Origin: Pseudomonas sp. TCU-HL1 | Lineage (GTDB): Bacteria > Pseudomonadota > Gammaproteobacteria > Pseudomonadales > Pseudomonadaceae | DNA length: 64,000 bases | Assembly (NCBI RefSeq): GCF_001708505.1 | Contig: NZ_CP015992.1 | Span: 3,534,001 to 3,598,000, forward strand | Direction of reading: 5' to 3' | Part shown: piece after piece, positions 27,562 through 36,206 of the stretch | Layout of the letters: the number at the start of each line of letters is the position of its first letter | Numbering within the stretch: position 1 is the first letter of the stretch | The notes under the pieces: generated by a model | The model's database searches: none | What the model was told of the DNA's origin: nothing | What the model saw: only the letters and a program-made list of their open reading frames with translations | Program-made: the position numbers and the translations under genes

Positions 27562-29205
27562 TTAGACCTCCGCGCTGCGTGCCCTCAGCTCTGTATTGAG
27601 GATTCGATCGTTCTCGGAGTAATCAACTGGGCAGTCGATAACATGCACACCAGGCGTGCTTATGCAGTCCTGCAGCAGAGGCAGGAAGCCCTCGGCGCTT
27701 TCCACGCGATGGCCGTGGACACCGTAGGACTGTGCGTACAGCACGAAGTCGGGATTGCCATAATCCAGGCCAAAGTCGGTGAAGCCCATGTTGGACTGCT
27801 TCCAGCGAATCATGCCGTACCCGTCATCGCGCAGAATGATGACCGTGAGGTTCATCTTCAGGCGGACGGCAGTTTCCAGTTCCTGGCTGTTCATCATGAA
27901 ACCACCATCGCCACACACCGCTACGACCGGCCGATCCGGGTAGACGAGGTGCGACGCCATTGCCGATGGCAAGCCGGCGCCCATGGTCGCCAACGCGTTG
28001 TCCAGCAGCACAGTATTGGGCATATGTGCCTTGTAGTTACGCGCAAACCAGATCTTGTAGATGCCATTGTCCAGGGCAACGATGCCCTGCGATGGCAGTG
28101 CACGGCGTACATCAGCCACGAGACGCTGTGGGTAGACGGGGAAACGGTCGTCGTCGGCGCCTTCGGCGACCTGGGCTTCGTTGGCTTCGCGAATCGCCAG
28201 CAGGCGGGTGAAGTCCCAGTGCGAGACCTCGTCCAGTGCCTCGCCGATCTGCCAAACGGCGTTGGCGATGTCGCCGATCACTTCGATCTGCGGGAAGTAC
28301 ACCGGATCCACCTCCGCCGAGCGGAAGTTGACGTGAATGACCTCGGTACCGCCCCGGACCATGAAGAACGGCGGCTTCTCGATAACATCGTGACCGATAT
28401 TGACGATCAGATCGGCCGCTTCGAGCGCCCGGTGCACGAAATCACCGGAGGACAGGGCCGCATTGCCAAGGAAGCGCGGGTGGCGCTCATCTACCACGCC
28501 CTTGCCCATTTGAGTGGTGACGAAGGGGATACCGGTCTTATCGACCAGTTGCTTGAGTACCTTGGCGGTCATCTTGCGGTTGGCGCCCGCACCGATCACC
28601 AAGAGTGGGCTGCGCGCAGCCTTGAGCTTAGCCACGGCAGCTTCGATGGACTTGTGCTCAGCCAGGGGACGGCGATGCAGGCTGGGCGGGATCGGGAGAC
28701 TGTCGGTTTGCTCGGCGGCGATGTCCTCGGGAAGCTCCAGGTGCACGGCCCCAGGTTTCTCTTCCTCAGCCAATCGGAAGGCCTCGCGTACCCGCGAAGG
28801 GATGTTGTCGGCAGAGGCCAGTTGGTGGGTGTACTTGGTCAGCGGCTGCATCATGCCGACCACATCGAGGATCTGGAAACGCCCCTGCTTGGACTTCTTA
28901 ATCGGCTTCTGGCCGGTGATCATCAGCATCGGCATGCCGCCCAGGTACGCGTAGGCGCCAGCAGTGACGAGATTGGTCGCGCCAGGGCCCAGTGTCGACA
29001 GGCTCACCCCGGTTTTGCCAGTCAACCGACCATAAGTGGCAGCCATAAAGCCCGCGGACTGCTCGTGGCGGGTCAACACCAGCTTGATATTCGACTTGCG
29101 CAGGGATTCGAGCAGGTCGAGGTTCTCCTCGCCGGGGATACCGAAGACATACTCGACCCCTTCGTTCTCTAGACATTGCACAACGACATCGGCGGCCTTG
29201 GCCAT
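27562..29205 (-). CDS. thiamine-diphosphate enzyme, acetolactate-synthase family
   Basis: A 547-residue three-domain ThDP enzyme. It has the activating glutamate in FGIPGEENLD, the ALS-like LTRHEQSAGFMA, a central FAD/Rossmann-like domain and the metal-ThDP motif beginning CGDGGFMMNSQELE. Overall it is like catabolic or stand-alone acetolactate synthases (AlsS-like), with no regulatory subunit gene nearby. I place the start at ATG 29203-29205 with GAGG upstream; the open frame continues to 29349 across an operator. Two GTATAC operators lie upstream, so it belongs to the regulon. It could join two 2-oxo acids or decarboxylate one; the substrate is uncertain. Confidence 0.85.
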   Translation of the reverse strand: MAKAADVVVQCLENEGVEYVFGIPGEENLDLLESLRKSNIKLVLTRHEQSAGFMAATYGRLTGKTGVSLSTLGPGATNLVTAGAYAYLGGMPMLMITGQKPIKKSKQGRFQILDVVGMMQPLTKYTHQLASADNIPSRVREAFRLAEEEKPGAVHLELPEDIAAEQTDSLPIPPSLHRRPLAEHKSIEAAVAKLKAARSPLLVIGAGANRKMTAKVLKQLVDKTGIPFVTTQMGKGVVDERHPRFLGNAALSSGDFVHRALEAADLIVNIGHDVIEKPPFFMVRGGTEVIHVNFRSAEVDPVYFPQIEVIGDIANAVWQIGEALDEVSHWDFTRLLAIREANEAQVAEGADDDRFPVYPQRLVADVRRALPSQGIVALDNGIYKIWFARNYKAHMPNTVLLDNALATMGAGLPSAMASHLVYPDRPVVAVCGDGGFMMNSQELETAVRLKMNLTVIILRDDGYGMIRWKQSNMGFTDFGLDYGNPDFVLYAQSYGVHGHRVESAEGFLPLLQDCISTPGVHVIDCPVDYSENDRILNTELRARSAEV

Positions 29206-29294
29206 CTTTCTTGCTACCTCGATATTTCTAGAGTGGACATTCAAATGCGCGAACGCCGAAAACAGCTGGTTAGTGCGTGCTCTGGGCGCACATG

Positions 29295-29312
29295 TATATC
29301 GTATACAAACAA
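29295..29312. promoter_or_regulatory. GTATAC operator 11, before the ThDP enzyme
   Basis: Core GTATAC at 29301-29306 within TATATCGTATACAAAC, about 96 bases before the chosen start. Confidence 0.6.
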
Positions 29313-29383
29313 CTAGGCAAAAATGCGTTGGCCAGGACATTGCCACCACGGCAGCTAGTCCTGCCTAGAGTCTGTCTCTGCAA

Positions 29384-29401
29384 ATTTACGTATACGATAT
29401 A
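29384..29401. promoter_or_regulatory. GTATAC operator 12
   Basis: Core GTATAC at 29390-29395 within TTTACGTATACGATAT, one of the closest matches. It is the last copy before the rearranged segment. Confidence 0.6.
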
Positions 29402-29559
29402 CTACAATGAATGCCGGATCGCAACCCTCGCGGGGGCGAGGACGGCTCTGCGGCATGCTCCTCTGCAGAAGGGGTTTCACGGGGACAAACCCGCGATGTG
29501 GCAAGATCAACGGATCGTCCTAGTCCTCACCAGAGAAGGCGACCTCACCTTGAGATTCG

Positions 29560-29736
29560 ATGACCGATCAATCACGCGTGCATGGCTGGCTGCATGGAAG
29601 GCACTCCGCGTCAGTGGGAAACCATGGGATAGCGCTGGCACGCGTTGCCCACCTCCGGCTGCAGTGCATGTCCTGTTCGGGAGATCGGAATATTGATGAT
29701 GTACGCGAGCTGCTTGAGGCGTTCGAGCTCGACTAA
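29560..29736 (+). CDS. possible 58-residue small protein
   Basis: The frame from ATG 29560 to TAA 29734-29736 encodes 58 residues ending CSGDRNIDDVRELLEAFELD, with a CMSC pair that could be half of a zinc knuckle. The C-terminus looks protein-like, but there is no good ribosome binding site and the gene stands alone beside pseudogene fragments. It may be a remnant. Confidence 0.3.
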   Translation: MTDQSRVHGWLHGRHSASVGNHGIALARVAHLRLQCMSCSGDRNIDDVRELLEAFELD

Positions 29737-29874
29737 GAACGTCGCACCTGACCTAGCTGCATTAGGAACAGACACAGAGCAATTAACCAGGAAGCTTCCT
29801 ATCTGAGTTTATTGAATAGGCAACTGCGATGGACAGCTGTGCCAGCACCTGGTGCACTCCAGGAAAAAACCACC

Positions 29875-30177
29875 TGGCAGCAATGGACGATAAAGGGGGC
29901 CTGTGTCAGCGGCCTCAATCCGAAAGTCCTTCTCCTGTTCCTTGCCCTGCTGCCCCAATTCACGGATCCCCTGGCCCTTTGGCCGGTCCCTCTACAGATC
30001 GTGGCACTGGGGTTGGTACATGCGCTCAGCTGCGGCGTTATCTACCTGCTGGTCGGATTCAGCTCTGAGTCTGTGTTGCGAACTCGCCCTGTCGCCGCCC
30101 AGTTCGTAAGCCGCTTTTCCGGCGCGGCCATGATCATCATTGGCACGATCCTGCTCGTCGATCAGGTTGCCGCCTAA
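29875..30177 (+). pseudogene. LysE-family exporter, C-terminal remnant
   Basis: From about 29875 the frame encodes the C-terminal half of a LysE/RhtB amino-acid exporter: GACVSGLNPKVLLLFLALLP followed by three membrane helices, and then a stop at 30175-30177. The first half, with the start and first helices, is missing. A short frame begins at 29812 but its first 20 residues do not match the family. It is the first of four gene fragments in this kilobase. Confidence 0.75.
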
Positions 30178-30196
30178 ACCGGGAAAAGACATAACA

Positions 30197-30450
30197 ATGA
30201 GTGATCAGCCCCTCCCCTCTATGACAACAACTCAACGAGCCCCCAAACGGCACGAGTCAGAATTCCACACCTTAGGCAAATGAAGGTGAATGGACAGAAG
30301 TGGGCAATGCTCACTGCCTACGGCATGTACACCGCCGCGATATTTGAGGAAGCCGGCATCCCGGTGCTGCTGGTGGGCGACTCCGCCTCCAATAACGTCT
30401 TCGGCAACGAGTCCACCCTTACCGTTATGGTGGATGAGCTGATGGGGTGC
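30197..30450 (+). pseudogene. panB: PanB (ketopantoate hydroxymethyltransferase), N-terminal remnant
   Basis: The frame around 30259-30447 encodes the start of the PanB barrel, including WAMLTAY and GIPVLLVGDSASNNVFG, where the metal-binding aspartate lies. The likely original start (ATG 30197 or 30221) is in another frame, so a frameshift lies near 30250. The match stops near 30450 and about 200 residues of the enzyme are missing. The piece cannot be functional. Confidence 0.75.
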
Positions 30451-30487
30451 GACCCAACAACACAAATGGGTCACCCGATGGGCGCGT

Positions 30488-30682
30488 TCATAGTTCTTCA
30501 GGCGCCTTGTCGGTTGGCTGAGCTACCAACTGCTTCAATTCATTACTCATGGGGAAATTCAAGTTCAGGCCCTTCGGCGGGATGGGCTGGATGAACCACT
30601 TGTCGTAGATGCCGTTGATCTCGCCGGAGGCGAAGGTGTCGGCGATGGCCTTGTCGACCACTTTCTTGAAGGCTTCTCCCAT
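30488..30682 (-). pseudogene. amino-acid ABC transporter binding protein (GltI/AatJ-like), C-terminal remnant
   Basis: The minus strand from 30682 to the TGA at 30488-30490 encodes the last 64 or so residues of a glutamate/aspartate-type binding protein, with GEINGIYDKWFIQPIPPKGL and NFPMSNELKQLV. Everything before this is missing; at 30683 the sequence switches abruptly to an MMPL fragment on the other strand. Confidence 0.75.
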
Positions 30683-30683
30683 C

Positions 30684-30833
30684 AAGTTCCAGGCCGACAT
30701 GGGCATTCTGCTGGCGTTCATGTTCACCTGGAACATGCTCGGCGCGCTGATCCTCACCCCAGCCCTTGCCAGGTTCCTATTGTCGCCTCGGAACCCGGCT
30801 GTACAGAGTGGTTGCACGCCCTCCGCGCCTTAG
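30684..30833 (+). pseudogene. MMPL/RND exporter, C-terminal remnant
   Basis: The plus strand encodes the last membrane helix of a large RND/MMPL exporter (KFQADMGILLAFMFTWNMLG, then LILTPALARFLL) and ends at the TAG at 30831-30833. An intact terminator follows 25 bases later, so the original 3' end is preserved while the rest of the gene is gone. Confidence 0.7.
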
Positions 30834-30857
30834 CCCAAAGGACTCGTGGAAACTTTG

Positions 30858-30880
30858 GCCGCCCAATGGGCGGCTTTTTT
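30858..30880 (+). terminator. terminator after the MMPL remnant
   Basis: GCCGCCC / GGGCGGC stem with a 3-base loop followed by TTTTTT. Confidence 0.85.
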
Positions 30881-31076
30881 TGCTACCTATTTGGGCCAGG
30901 CTGCCTAAGTTCAAAAAAGACAGGTTTGTCGAAGCAGGGCTGTAGACAACTTGCATAACCTTCTAGTCAGGACTCTCAGGCTTTCAGCTTCCCTCAAATG
31001 GTGTCGATAGATAGGCCAAACGACTGGTTCTGAGCACTCTTCGTGTGCCTACTGACGACTTGAACCACCCAGCAAG

Positions 31077-31310
31077 TTGGCGAATACTAGTTTGCTGACT
31101 AACACAAGGCACCGAAGTTTGACTTTATTGGACGCCACAATTGCCCTCTTGCTTGCCGCGCAGATTCACTGTTCGGACAAGGCCATCAAAGCCACGGCGA
31201 AACGCTGCGCCCAACGTCTTCCCCGCAGCAAACGAGATCTGATGTTCTCCATCATTGAAAGCGCCGAACCACTCAAGCTTGTCAGGTACATAGCAGAGAA
31301 TTTGGACTGA
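31077..31310 (+). CDS. possible small hypothetical protein
   Basis: A 77-residue frame with a TTG start and no clear ribosome binding site. It is rich in Ala, Leu and basic residues (ATIALLLAAQ, then KATAKRCAQRLPRSKRD). The codon pattern is protein-like. I recognise no family. It lies just before the MvaT-like gene. Confidence 0.35.
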   Translation: MANTSLLTNTRHRSLTLLDATIALLLAAQIHCSDKAIKATAKRCAQRLPRSKRDLMFSIIESAEPLKLVRYIAENLD

Positions 31311-31429
31311 TGGATTGAAGGGTCGACTTACTCTCGTAGCACGATCATGGGCGATGGCATCCGCCAGCGCAATTGCAGACGATATCCGTCAACTGCACTG
31401 TTTATTCGCATCACGCCAAGGAAAACACA

Positions 31430-31786
31430 ATGAGCAAACTAGCTGAATTTAAACGTCTGGAAGCACAGTTGGCGGAACAACTCGCCGCGCTGAATAGCCT
31501 CAAGAACGATTCGGAACTCAAGCGCGAAATTGAGTTTGAATCCAAACTCAAAGCGCTTCTGGATGAATATGGCGTTGGGCTAAAGGCGGTGATCAACATC
31601 CTTGATCCAGGTCGCACACGCACTCCCCTGCCGACTCAGAAGGGCCAGCGGCGCGAGCGCGCTGTCAAGGTCTACAAGAATCCACACACCAATGAAGTGG
31701 TCGAGACTAAAGGTGGCAACAACAAAATTCTGAACGCTTGGAAAGCGGAGTATGGTGCCGCAGCCGTAAAATCTTGGGTCCAGTGA
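31430..31786 (+). CDS. MvaT/MvaU-family H-NS-like silencer
   Basis: This 118-residue nucleoid protein has an N-terminal coiled-coil oligomerisation region (about 1-55), a linker, and the MvaT-type AT-rich-DNA-binding end (KVYKNPHTNEVVETKGGNNK, then LNAWKAEYGAAAVKSW). The ATG at 31430 follows AAGGA; a longer frame begins at 31373. MvaT proteins are Pseudomonas xenogeneic silencers. An extra copy at the edge of an accessory region suggests an island-encoded silencer that may repress AT-rich neighbours such as the RTX gene. Confidence 0.9.
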   Translation: MSKLAEFKRLEAQLAEQLAALNSLKNDSELKREIEFESKLKALLDEYGVGLKAVINILDPGRTRTPLPTQKGQRRERAVKVYKNPHTNEVVETKGGNNKILNAWKAEYGAAAVKSWVQ

Positions 31787-32411
31787 GACTGTCAGCTTAA
31801 GGCCGGCGACGTCCGGCCAAAAGCCACTCCCAGAGCTGATGACGTAAGCACGCTGATGCCATAGCAAGCTTTCAGGGGATCGGACCAGCCAAACGCCCAG
31901 CTGGCTCAAGCTCTTTACCTTTCTCCAGACCGACCCTGAGAAAGCGACGCTGATTGCCGGAGATCTCCCCGGCCAAACAACGAGCTTTGGCTTTGGCGTC
32001 GACGATTGCTCGCAGCTTAGACTGACGCTCTTTCGCTTTCATGGCCTTCACCAAGGTGTGGAATCCAGATAAGACTGCTAAGGGGCTTAGCTGAGCGCAC
32101 TGCCAAGTACCTCGTAGGCGAAAACGGGCCTGTGCGACAGCCATAGGCTGCAACGACCATATTGACTGCTGGGGAGCCCCCAGCAGTTTACAAGAGGTCC
32201 TGCCTGACAATTTCTCACACTCGGTTCCAAAGGCCATTTTTTTCTCACTGGGCCAAGAAAATCCTAATTTTCGGCATAACCGTAGAATTTTTCCTCAGCA
32301 CCCAGCGCCCCATGCTTTCAGGCACTGGACGCTAGAAAGGATACTTTCCGAATCGCCAGGCTTCTCCGAACCTCTACATGGTATCCAGCACGGCAGTAGC
32401 CATTCGATCAC
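31787..32411. other. intergenic stretch with no certain gene
   Basis: No gene with clear support. On the minus strand a frame covering 31872-32042 would give a basic 56-residue peptide (KAKERQSKLRAIVDAKAKAR) from ATG 32040-32042, with a weak ribosome binding site. I do not call it a gene. Confidence 0.4.
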
Positions 32412-34718
32412 TTAACGACCATGGCACCTCTTGAACTTCGTGCCACTGCCGCACCAACACGGATCATTGCGACCAGGGGTTCGAGATGAGCGTACTTGGG
32501 CCGTAGTCATCGAAGTGGCCGGATCGACAGCGCGACGGCTCAGTGCTGCGGCATCCGACCTGACCGCTTCCGAAACCACCGCCTCACGCTGAATCCAGTG
32601 TGCAAACGCATTCACGTACTGCCCGCGCTGATCCACTCCGATGACAAGTAGCAGTACCCGCTTCACATCGACGGACTGGGCAACCGCTTGCGCTTTCATC
32701 TGGGCTGCCAACATGTCGGGATCATCAACATTGCGATGTAGCCAGAACAGTATTGCGTCCTCAACCCGCAGTGCGAAATACCGCCTTGAGAACTTGCCGA
32801 GGCTCTTCCGCAGTGGCTCAAGTTGTCCAGCCAGGTCATTGCGCGCTTCGAAGCTGAAGTCACGCAATTGGCAATCAGCTTCGACCCAACCACCTGCACG
32901 AGTACGTGCCAAGGCTGACAACAGTCGCTGCATCTCTTCAGGGAGCTCTTGTGCAGGCGGAGCTTTTTCAGCCCAATCGTGCAAACTGAAATAGTCATCG
33001 ACCACGGAACTCATGCCATCCGCAGCAATAAGACCTGCCCCCTCCGCTAGTTGTTTGCGGACGAACTCGCAGAATCGATTGCGGATGATGTAGGCCCCAA
33101 GGTGATCAAATTCGTCGAACAGAAATAGCTCTTGAATCCCTGCGGCTTCTTGGCGGTTATGTAGATAATGCATCAGCGCTCCTGTGTTTGGCAGGAAGCG
33201 CCCAAGCACCAATAGTTCGTCGATGGACACCGAAATGAACGGATGCTTACCTAGGATCGGAGCCACTCCAGGCAATTGCTTGCTGCAGGTGGAGAATGGC
33301 GAATAGGACTCAACGGTCAGCCCGACAGGCAGGACCAGCCAATAGTCTGAAAGGCGGACTCGGGCCACCTCTTCATAGCGGCCGTCCTTCAAAGTGAACA
33401 ACGGCACTTCGTGCGCCGAAGCAAGATACTCGATGAACCGACGACACTGCTCGAAGGCCTTAACGATCAGATCCCGCACAGCCCTTGCGTGACGATCAAA
33501 GCTGACGGCGGGTGAAGCAATAGTCGCTGCAGCGCCCGATTTAGCCTCAACGACAGCGAGCACCCCATCCATCATGATCACGGTGTCATTTTCGAACCAG
33601 TTCCCATCGCGCCGGTAGTACACCTCGCGCAAAATCGTCGCACCCGCCAGCTGGTTCTTGAAGATGTTGGAAAAAGCAGTTTCGCTCCACTCCTTCTGTA
33701 TCTGCTTGAACTCATCTAAATAGCGGGAATCCCTAACCTGCAAGTTGTAAAGGATCGCTCTATAGGCAGCATCGCGAGCAAAACTGGGATCTGTCAGGTA
33801 ATAATCATCATCAAGTTTGATGAGTGGTTTTTTCCGAGCAGGCAGGGTGCGGAACGGTGTCCCTGAGTAGGTCCCAGGCGCAAAAAACTCCGTTTCTTCG
33901 CCCGGCCCAAAGGAGAGATCCTCCAAGAGGAGATCTGGAAGCCGGGTATGACGACGGACGTTACAGATTCCTCCCTGAAACAGATCTTCAATAGCAGCAC
34001 TGGCGGCACTTGCACTTTCCGCACATTCGGCCCCCCACTGAGCCATACCATCCTCTAGCGATTTGCCGATTGAATCCACAAAGCCGTACGCCTCATCCAT
34101 CGTCTTCGATATAGCTTGGATTGCTTGGGCGTGCCCCATGCGAATTGCGTTTGCGAGGTCTTGGATTCCCTGAGCCACCTCTTGCGCACCGACGCCATAG
34201 ACTCTCCGGAGTGCCTCGTCATGCGGGGCAAGAGCAAAGCTGAAGAACTCCTCTTCCAAAACCTGATAACGCGCCCCTCGCACCAGAACCCAGGTTGATA
34301 AGGCATGAAACATCAGAGTCTTCGTGCTAGGCCCAAACTGCGTCTCCGAGGTGCTCATCGCGATCATCATGGACACGACCATCGATGCCGACCTTAGCTC
34401 CTCTACTAAGGTCTGTATATCTGCACAGACGGATTCATCGAGATGCTCTGCGCTTTGAAGTGATGTAGTTGCCAATACCGCATGAACATATTCGAGTAAG
34501 TACTGCACGTGCCCAATGTTGGCGGGATCAGCAGGCGCTGATCCCGCCTGATCGTCCCTCGCCACCAAAAGCATAGTCGCGTAGACGTAGCCCAAGAGCT
34601 CCCTAGGAGGCTGGGAGGCGATAAGTTGGCGCAACCTTTGCGCCGACGCTCCCAGGTCACTCAGCGCTTCCTGAAGTTGAGCGTCGGAAAATGGATTACT
34701 GAATGCCTGGTCACTCAC
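32412..34718 (-). CDS. nuclease-like protein with C-terminal SEC-C zinc motif
   Basis: A large protein of about 768 residues with the start taken as GTG 34716-34718; the open frame continues to a TTG at 34811 through a poly-C tract. The last 20 residues are a SEC-C zinc motif (PGRNDPCWCGSGTKFKRCHG). Near residues 375-395 the segment NDTVIMMDGVLAVVEAKSGA fits a NERD or other PD-(D/E)XK core: an acidic residue, then E-x-K on a beta strand. The rest, mostly helical, is unrecognised. It is the last gene of the Avs-like minus-strand operon. A role in nucleic-acid attack or sensing is inferred. Confidence 0.75.
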   Translation of the reverse strand: MSDQAFSNPFSDAQLQEALSDLGASAQRLRQLIASQPPRELLGYVYATMLLVARDDQAGSAPADPANIGHVQYLLEYVHAVLATTSLQSAEHLDESVCADIQTLVEELRSASMVVSMMIAMSTSETQFGPSTKTLMFHALSTWVLVRGARYQVLEEEFFSFALAPHDEALRRVYGVGAQEVAQGIQDLANAIRMGHAQAIQAISKTMDEAYGFVDSIGKSLEDGMAQWGAECAESASAASAAIEDLFQGGICNVRRHTRLPDLLLEDLSFGPGEETEFFAPGTYSGTPFRTLPARKKPLIKLDDDYYLTDPSFARDAAYRAILYNLQVRDSRYLDEFKQIQKEWSETAFSNIFKNQLAGATILREVYYRRDGNWFENDTVIMMDGVLAVVEAKSGAAATIASPAVSFDRHARAVRDLIVKAFEQCRRFIEYLASAHEVPLFTLKDGRYEEVARVRLSDYWLVLPVGLTVESYSPFSTCSKQLPGVAPILGKHPFISVSIDELLVLGRFLPNTGALMHYLHNRQEAAGIQELFLFDEFDHLGAYIIRNRFCEFVRKQLAEGAGLIAADGMSSVVDDYFSLHDWAEKAPPAQELPEEMQRLLSALARTRAGGWVEADCQLRDFSFEARNDLAGQLEPLRKSLGKFSRRYFALRVEDAILFWLHRNVDDPDMLAAQMKAQAVAQSVDVKRVLLLVIGVDQRGQYVNAFAHWIQREAVVSEAVRSDAAALSRRAVDPATSMTTAQVRSSRTPGRNDPCWCGSGTKFKRCHGR

Positions 34719-34785
34719 GATGCTTCTGGGCCTGACTAGATGGGTACTCCAAACGATACAGCCCCGGAGTTTGGAAGCAAGTCGC

Positions 34786-34808
34786 AGGGGGGGGCGGGGG
34801 GCGGGCGG
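34786..34808. repeat. G-rich homopolymeric tract between operon genes
   Basis: Plus-strand runs of eight, six, three and two G residues separated by single C residues. The tract lies between the stop of the 338-residue gene and the GTG of the SEC-C gene. It could vary in length or fold as a quadruplex. Confidence 0.7.
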
Positions 34809-34811
34809 CAA

Positions 34812-35308
34812 TCAGCGACCGATGATTGGCCGAATCCGGGCCATCACCTGCGTAGTAATTTCATCAGTGGTCAGCCCAGCGGCCATGATGATCACACTAT
34901 CGGGATAGTACTGCCTAATAAGCGTCTTATGGTCGTGGTAAGCGACAAACAGAACATCGGCTGACTTCAAGTGCTTGACTAGGTCATCGAGATACTTGGG
35001 GGCTTCTGCTTGCTGCATAATCATGACACGTGGCGCTAAGACCGGAATGTTAAGCCCGCGCTCTAACATAGAGACGTGGCGGTTGGAGGCGTGAACCGCA
35101 CTGAGCCAACACTGACGACCGAGCACCGAAATCAGATCACCCTCGCTGGAGTCGAAGATCATGTCGAGGTACTGGGGATACCAAGCGACCTGACCGATCG
35201 ATTCTGGTGTTAGCTCATCGTCATCGAAGCAGGCGCGCACGAGATCGGCCGCAACTTTCGAGAGCTTGCCCTCAATGTAGAGGGACTTGGCATTGAGATC
35301 TTTATACT
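34812..35308 (-). pseudogene. 3' half of a gene split by the IS21-family transposon
   Basis: This frame encodes 165 residues starting EYKDLNAKSLYIEG and ending MARIRPIIGR. It is the continuation of the 173-residue frame ending at the other side of the transposon (47654-48173). Joining both sides with one copy of the 6-base duplication gives DVIRDL followed by EYKDLN in frame. The 194-residue frame that runs into the transposon end (to 35396) is therefore partly transposon sequence. I recognise no family; the C-terminal part contains DVLFVAYHDHKTLIRQYYPD. The SEC-C gene follows directly. Confidence 0.85.
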
Positions 35309-35314
35309 CAAGAT
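35309..35314. repeat. target-site duplication CAAGAT, left
   Basis: CAAGAT lies directly outside the left transposon end and is repeated exactly at 47654-47659. Confidence 0.85.
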
Positions 35315-35425
35315 TGCGAAATTGCGCCTCACTTGACCGCTTAATTGCATTGCCTCTGACCACCCGTTTGCATTCGAATTGACCACCGAATTGCACCCGT
35401 GCTGACCAGTAGTTGCATCGGACTT
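35315..35425 (+). repeat. left multi-repeat end of the transposon
   Basis: After TGCGAAATTGC, motifs TTGACC and TTGCA alternate about five times (35331-35425). Such repeated end motifs are typical transposase binding sites of the IS21 family. Confidence 0.75.
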
Positions 35426-35462
35426 GACCACCCTACCCGTGGGTAGAGTGGTCCATCGCGTG

Positions 35463-36206
35463 TTAGCTTTTCTTGCCTCTCATCTTGCGCATCGACTCTC
35501 CCTTAAGCTGAAGGGCGTGCGATTTATGGATGACCCGATCCAATATGGCATCGGCGATCGTTGGGTCGGCGAACAAGTCGTACCATTTGTCCTGCGGGTA
35601 TTGACTGGTGATCAACAGCGAGCCGTTACGAGATTGCTGGTCGATGATTTCCAGCAGGAGAGGCCCCAACTGCGCAGTAATGCCACCGATCCCCAAATCG
35701 TCGATGATCAGCAGCTGCGTTTTGATCAACTGACGGCGTAATTTGGGCAGGGTACTGTCCGCCTGAGACAGCAGGATGTCTTCGAACAACTGATTCGCGG
35801 TTCGGTAACAGGTGGTGAACCCTAGTCGACAGGCCTGATTGCCGAAGGCACAGGCCAGCCAGGTTTTCCCCGTTCCCGTGGCACCAGTGAGGATGAGATT
35901 TTGCCGGCGGCGCAGCCATTCACATTCAGTCAGGCTCATTAGCAGGCTGCGATCCAGGCCTCGGCTGGCTCGATAATCGACATCCTCCAGTACCGCCTGA
36001 CTTTCGCGCAGCCGTGCCCCCTTGACTAGGCGCTCGACTTTGCGGGTTTCTCGCTCGCTAACTTCAGCGTCCATCATCAGGCCTAGGCGAACATCGAAGG
36101 TCTGCTGCTGTAGATCCGGCTGATTGAGTTGGCGCTCATAGGCTATTGCCATGCCACTTAGCCCCAGCTCGACCAACCGGTGCATAGTGCTGATCACGCG
36201 GGTCAT
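35463..36206 (-). CDS. istB: IS21 helper ATPase IstB
   Basis: A 247-residue AAA+ protein with Walker A GATGTGKT, Walker B LLIIDDLGIG and the IstB-type box TSQYPQDKWYDLFADPTIADA. It overlaps istA by 4 bases (ATGA) and has AAGGAG before its ATG at 36204-36206. IstB selects targets and stimulates the IstA transposase. The open frame continues upstream only as a shadow of istA. Confidence 0.93.
   Translation of the reverse strand: MTRVISTMHRLVELGLSGMAIAYERQLNQPDLQQQTFDVRLGLMMDAEVSERETRKVERLVKGARLRESQAVLEDVDYRASRGLDRSLLMSLTECEWLRRRQNLILTGATGTGKTWLACAFGNQACRLGFTTCYRTANQLFEDILLSQADSTLPKLRRQLIKTQLLIIDDLGIGGITAQLGPLLLEIIDQQSRNGSLLITSQYPQDKWYDLFADPTIADAILDRVIHKSHALQLKGESMRKMRGKKS

Noticed and set aside
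27469..29172. 567-residue plus-strand open frame
   Set aside because: Antisense shadow of the acetolactate-synthase-family gene.
35309..35396. Start of the 194-residue frame as a real N-terminus
   Set aside because: This part is transposon end sequence; the genuine N-terminus lies on the other side of the element.
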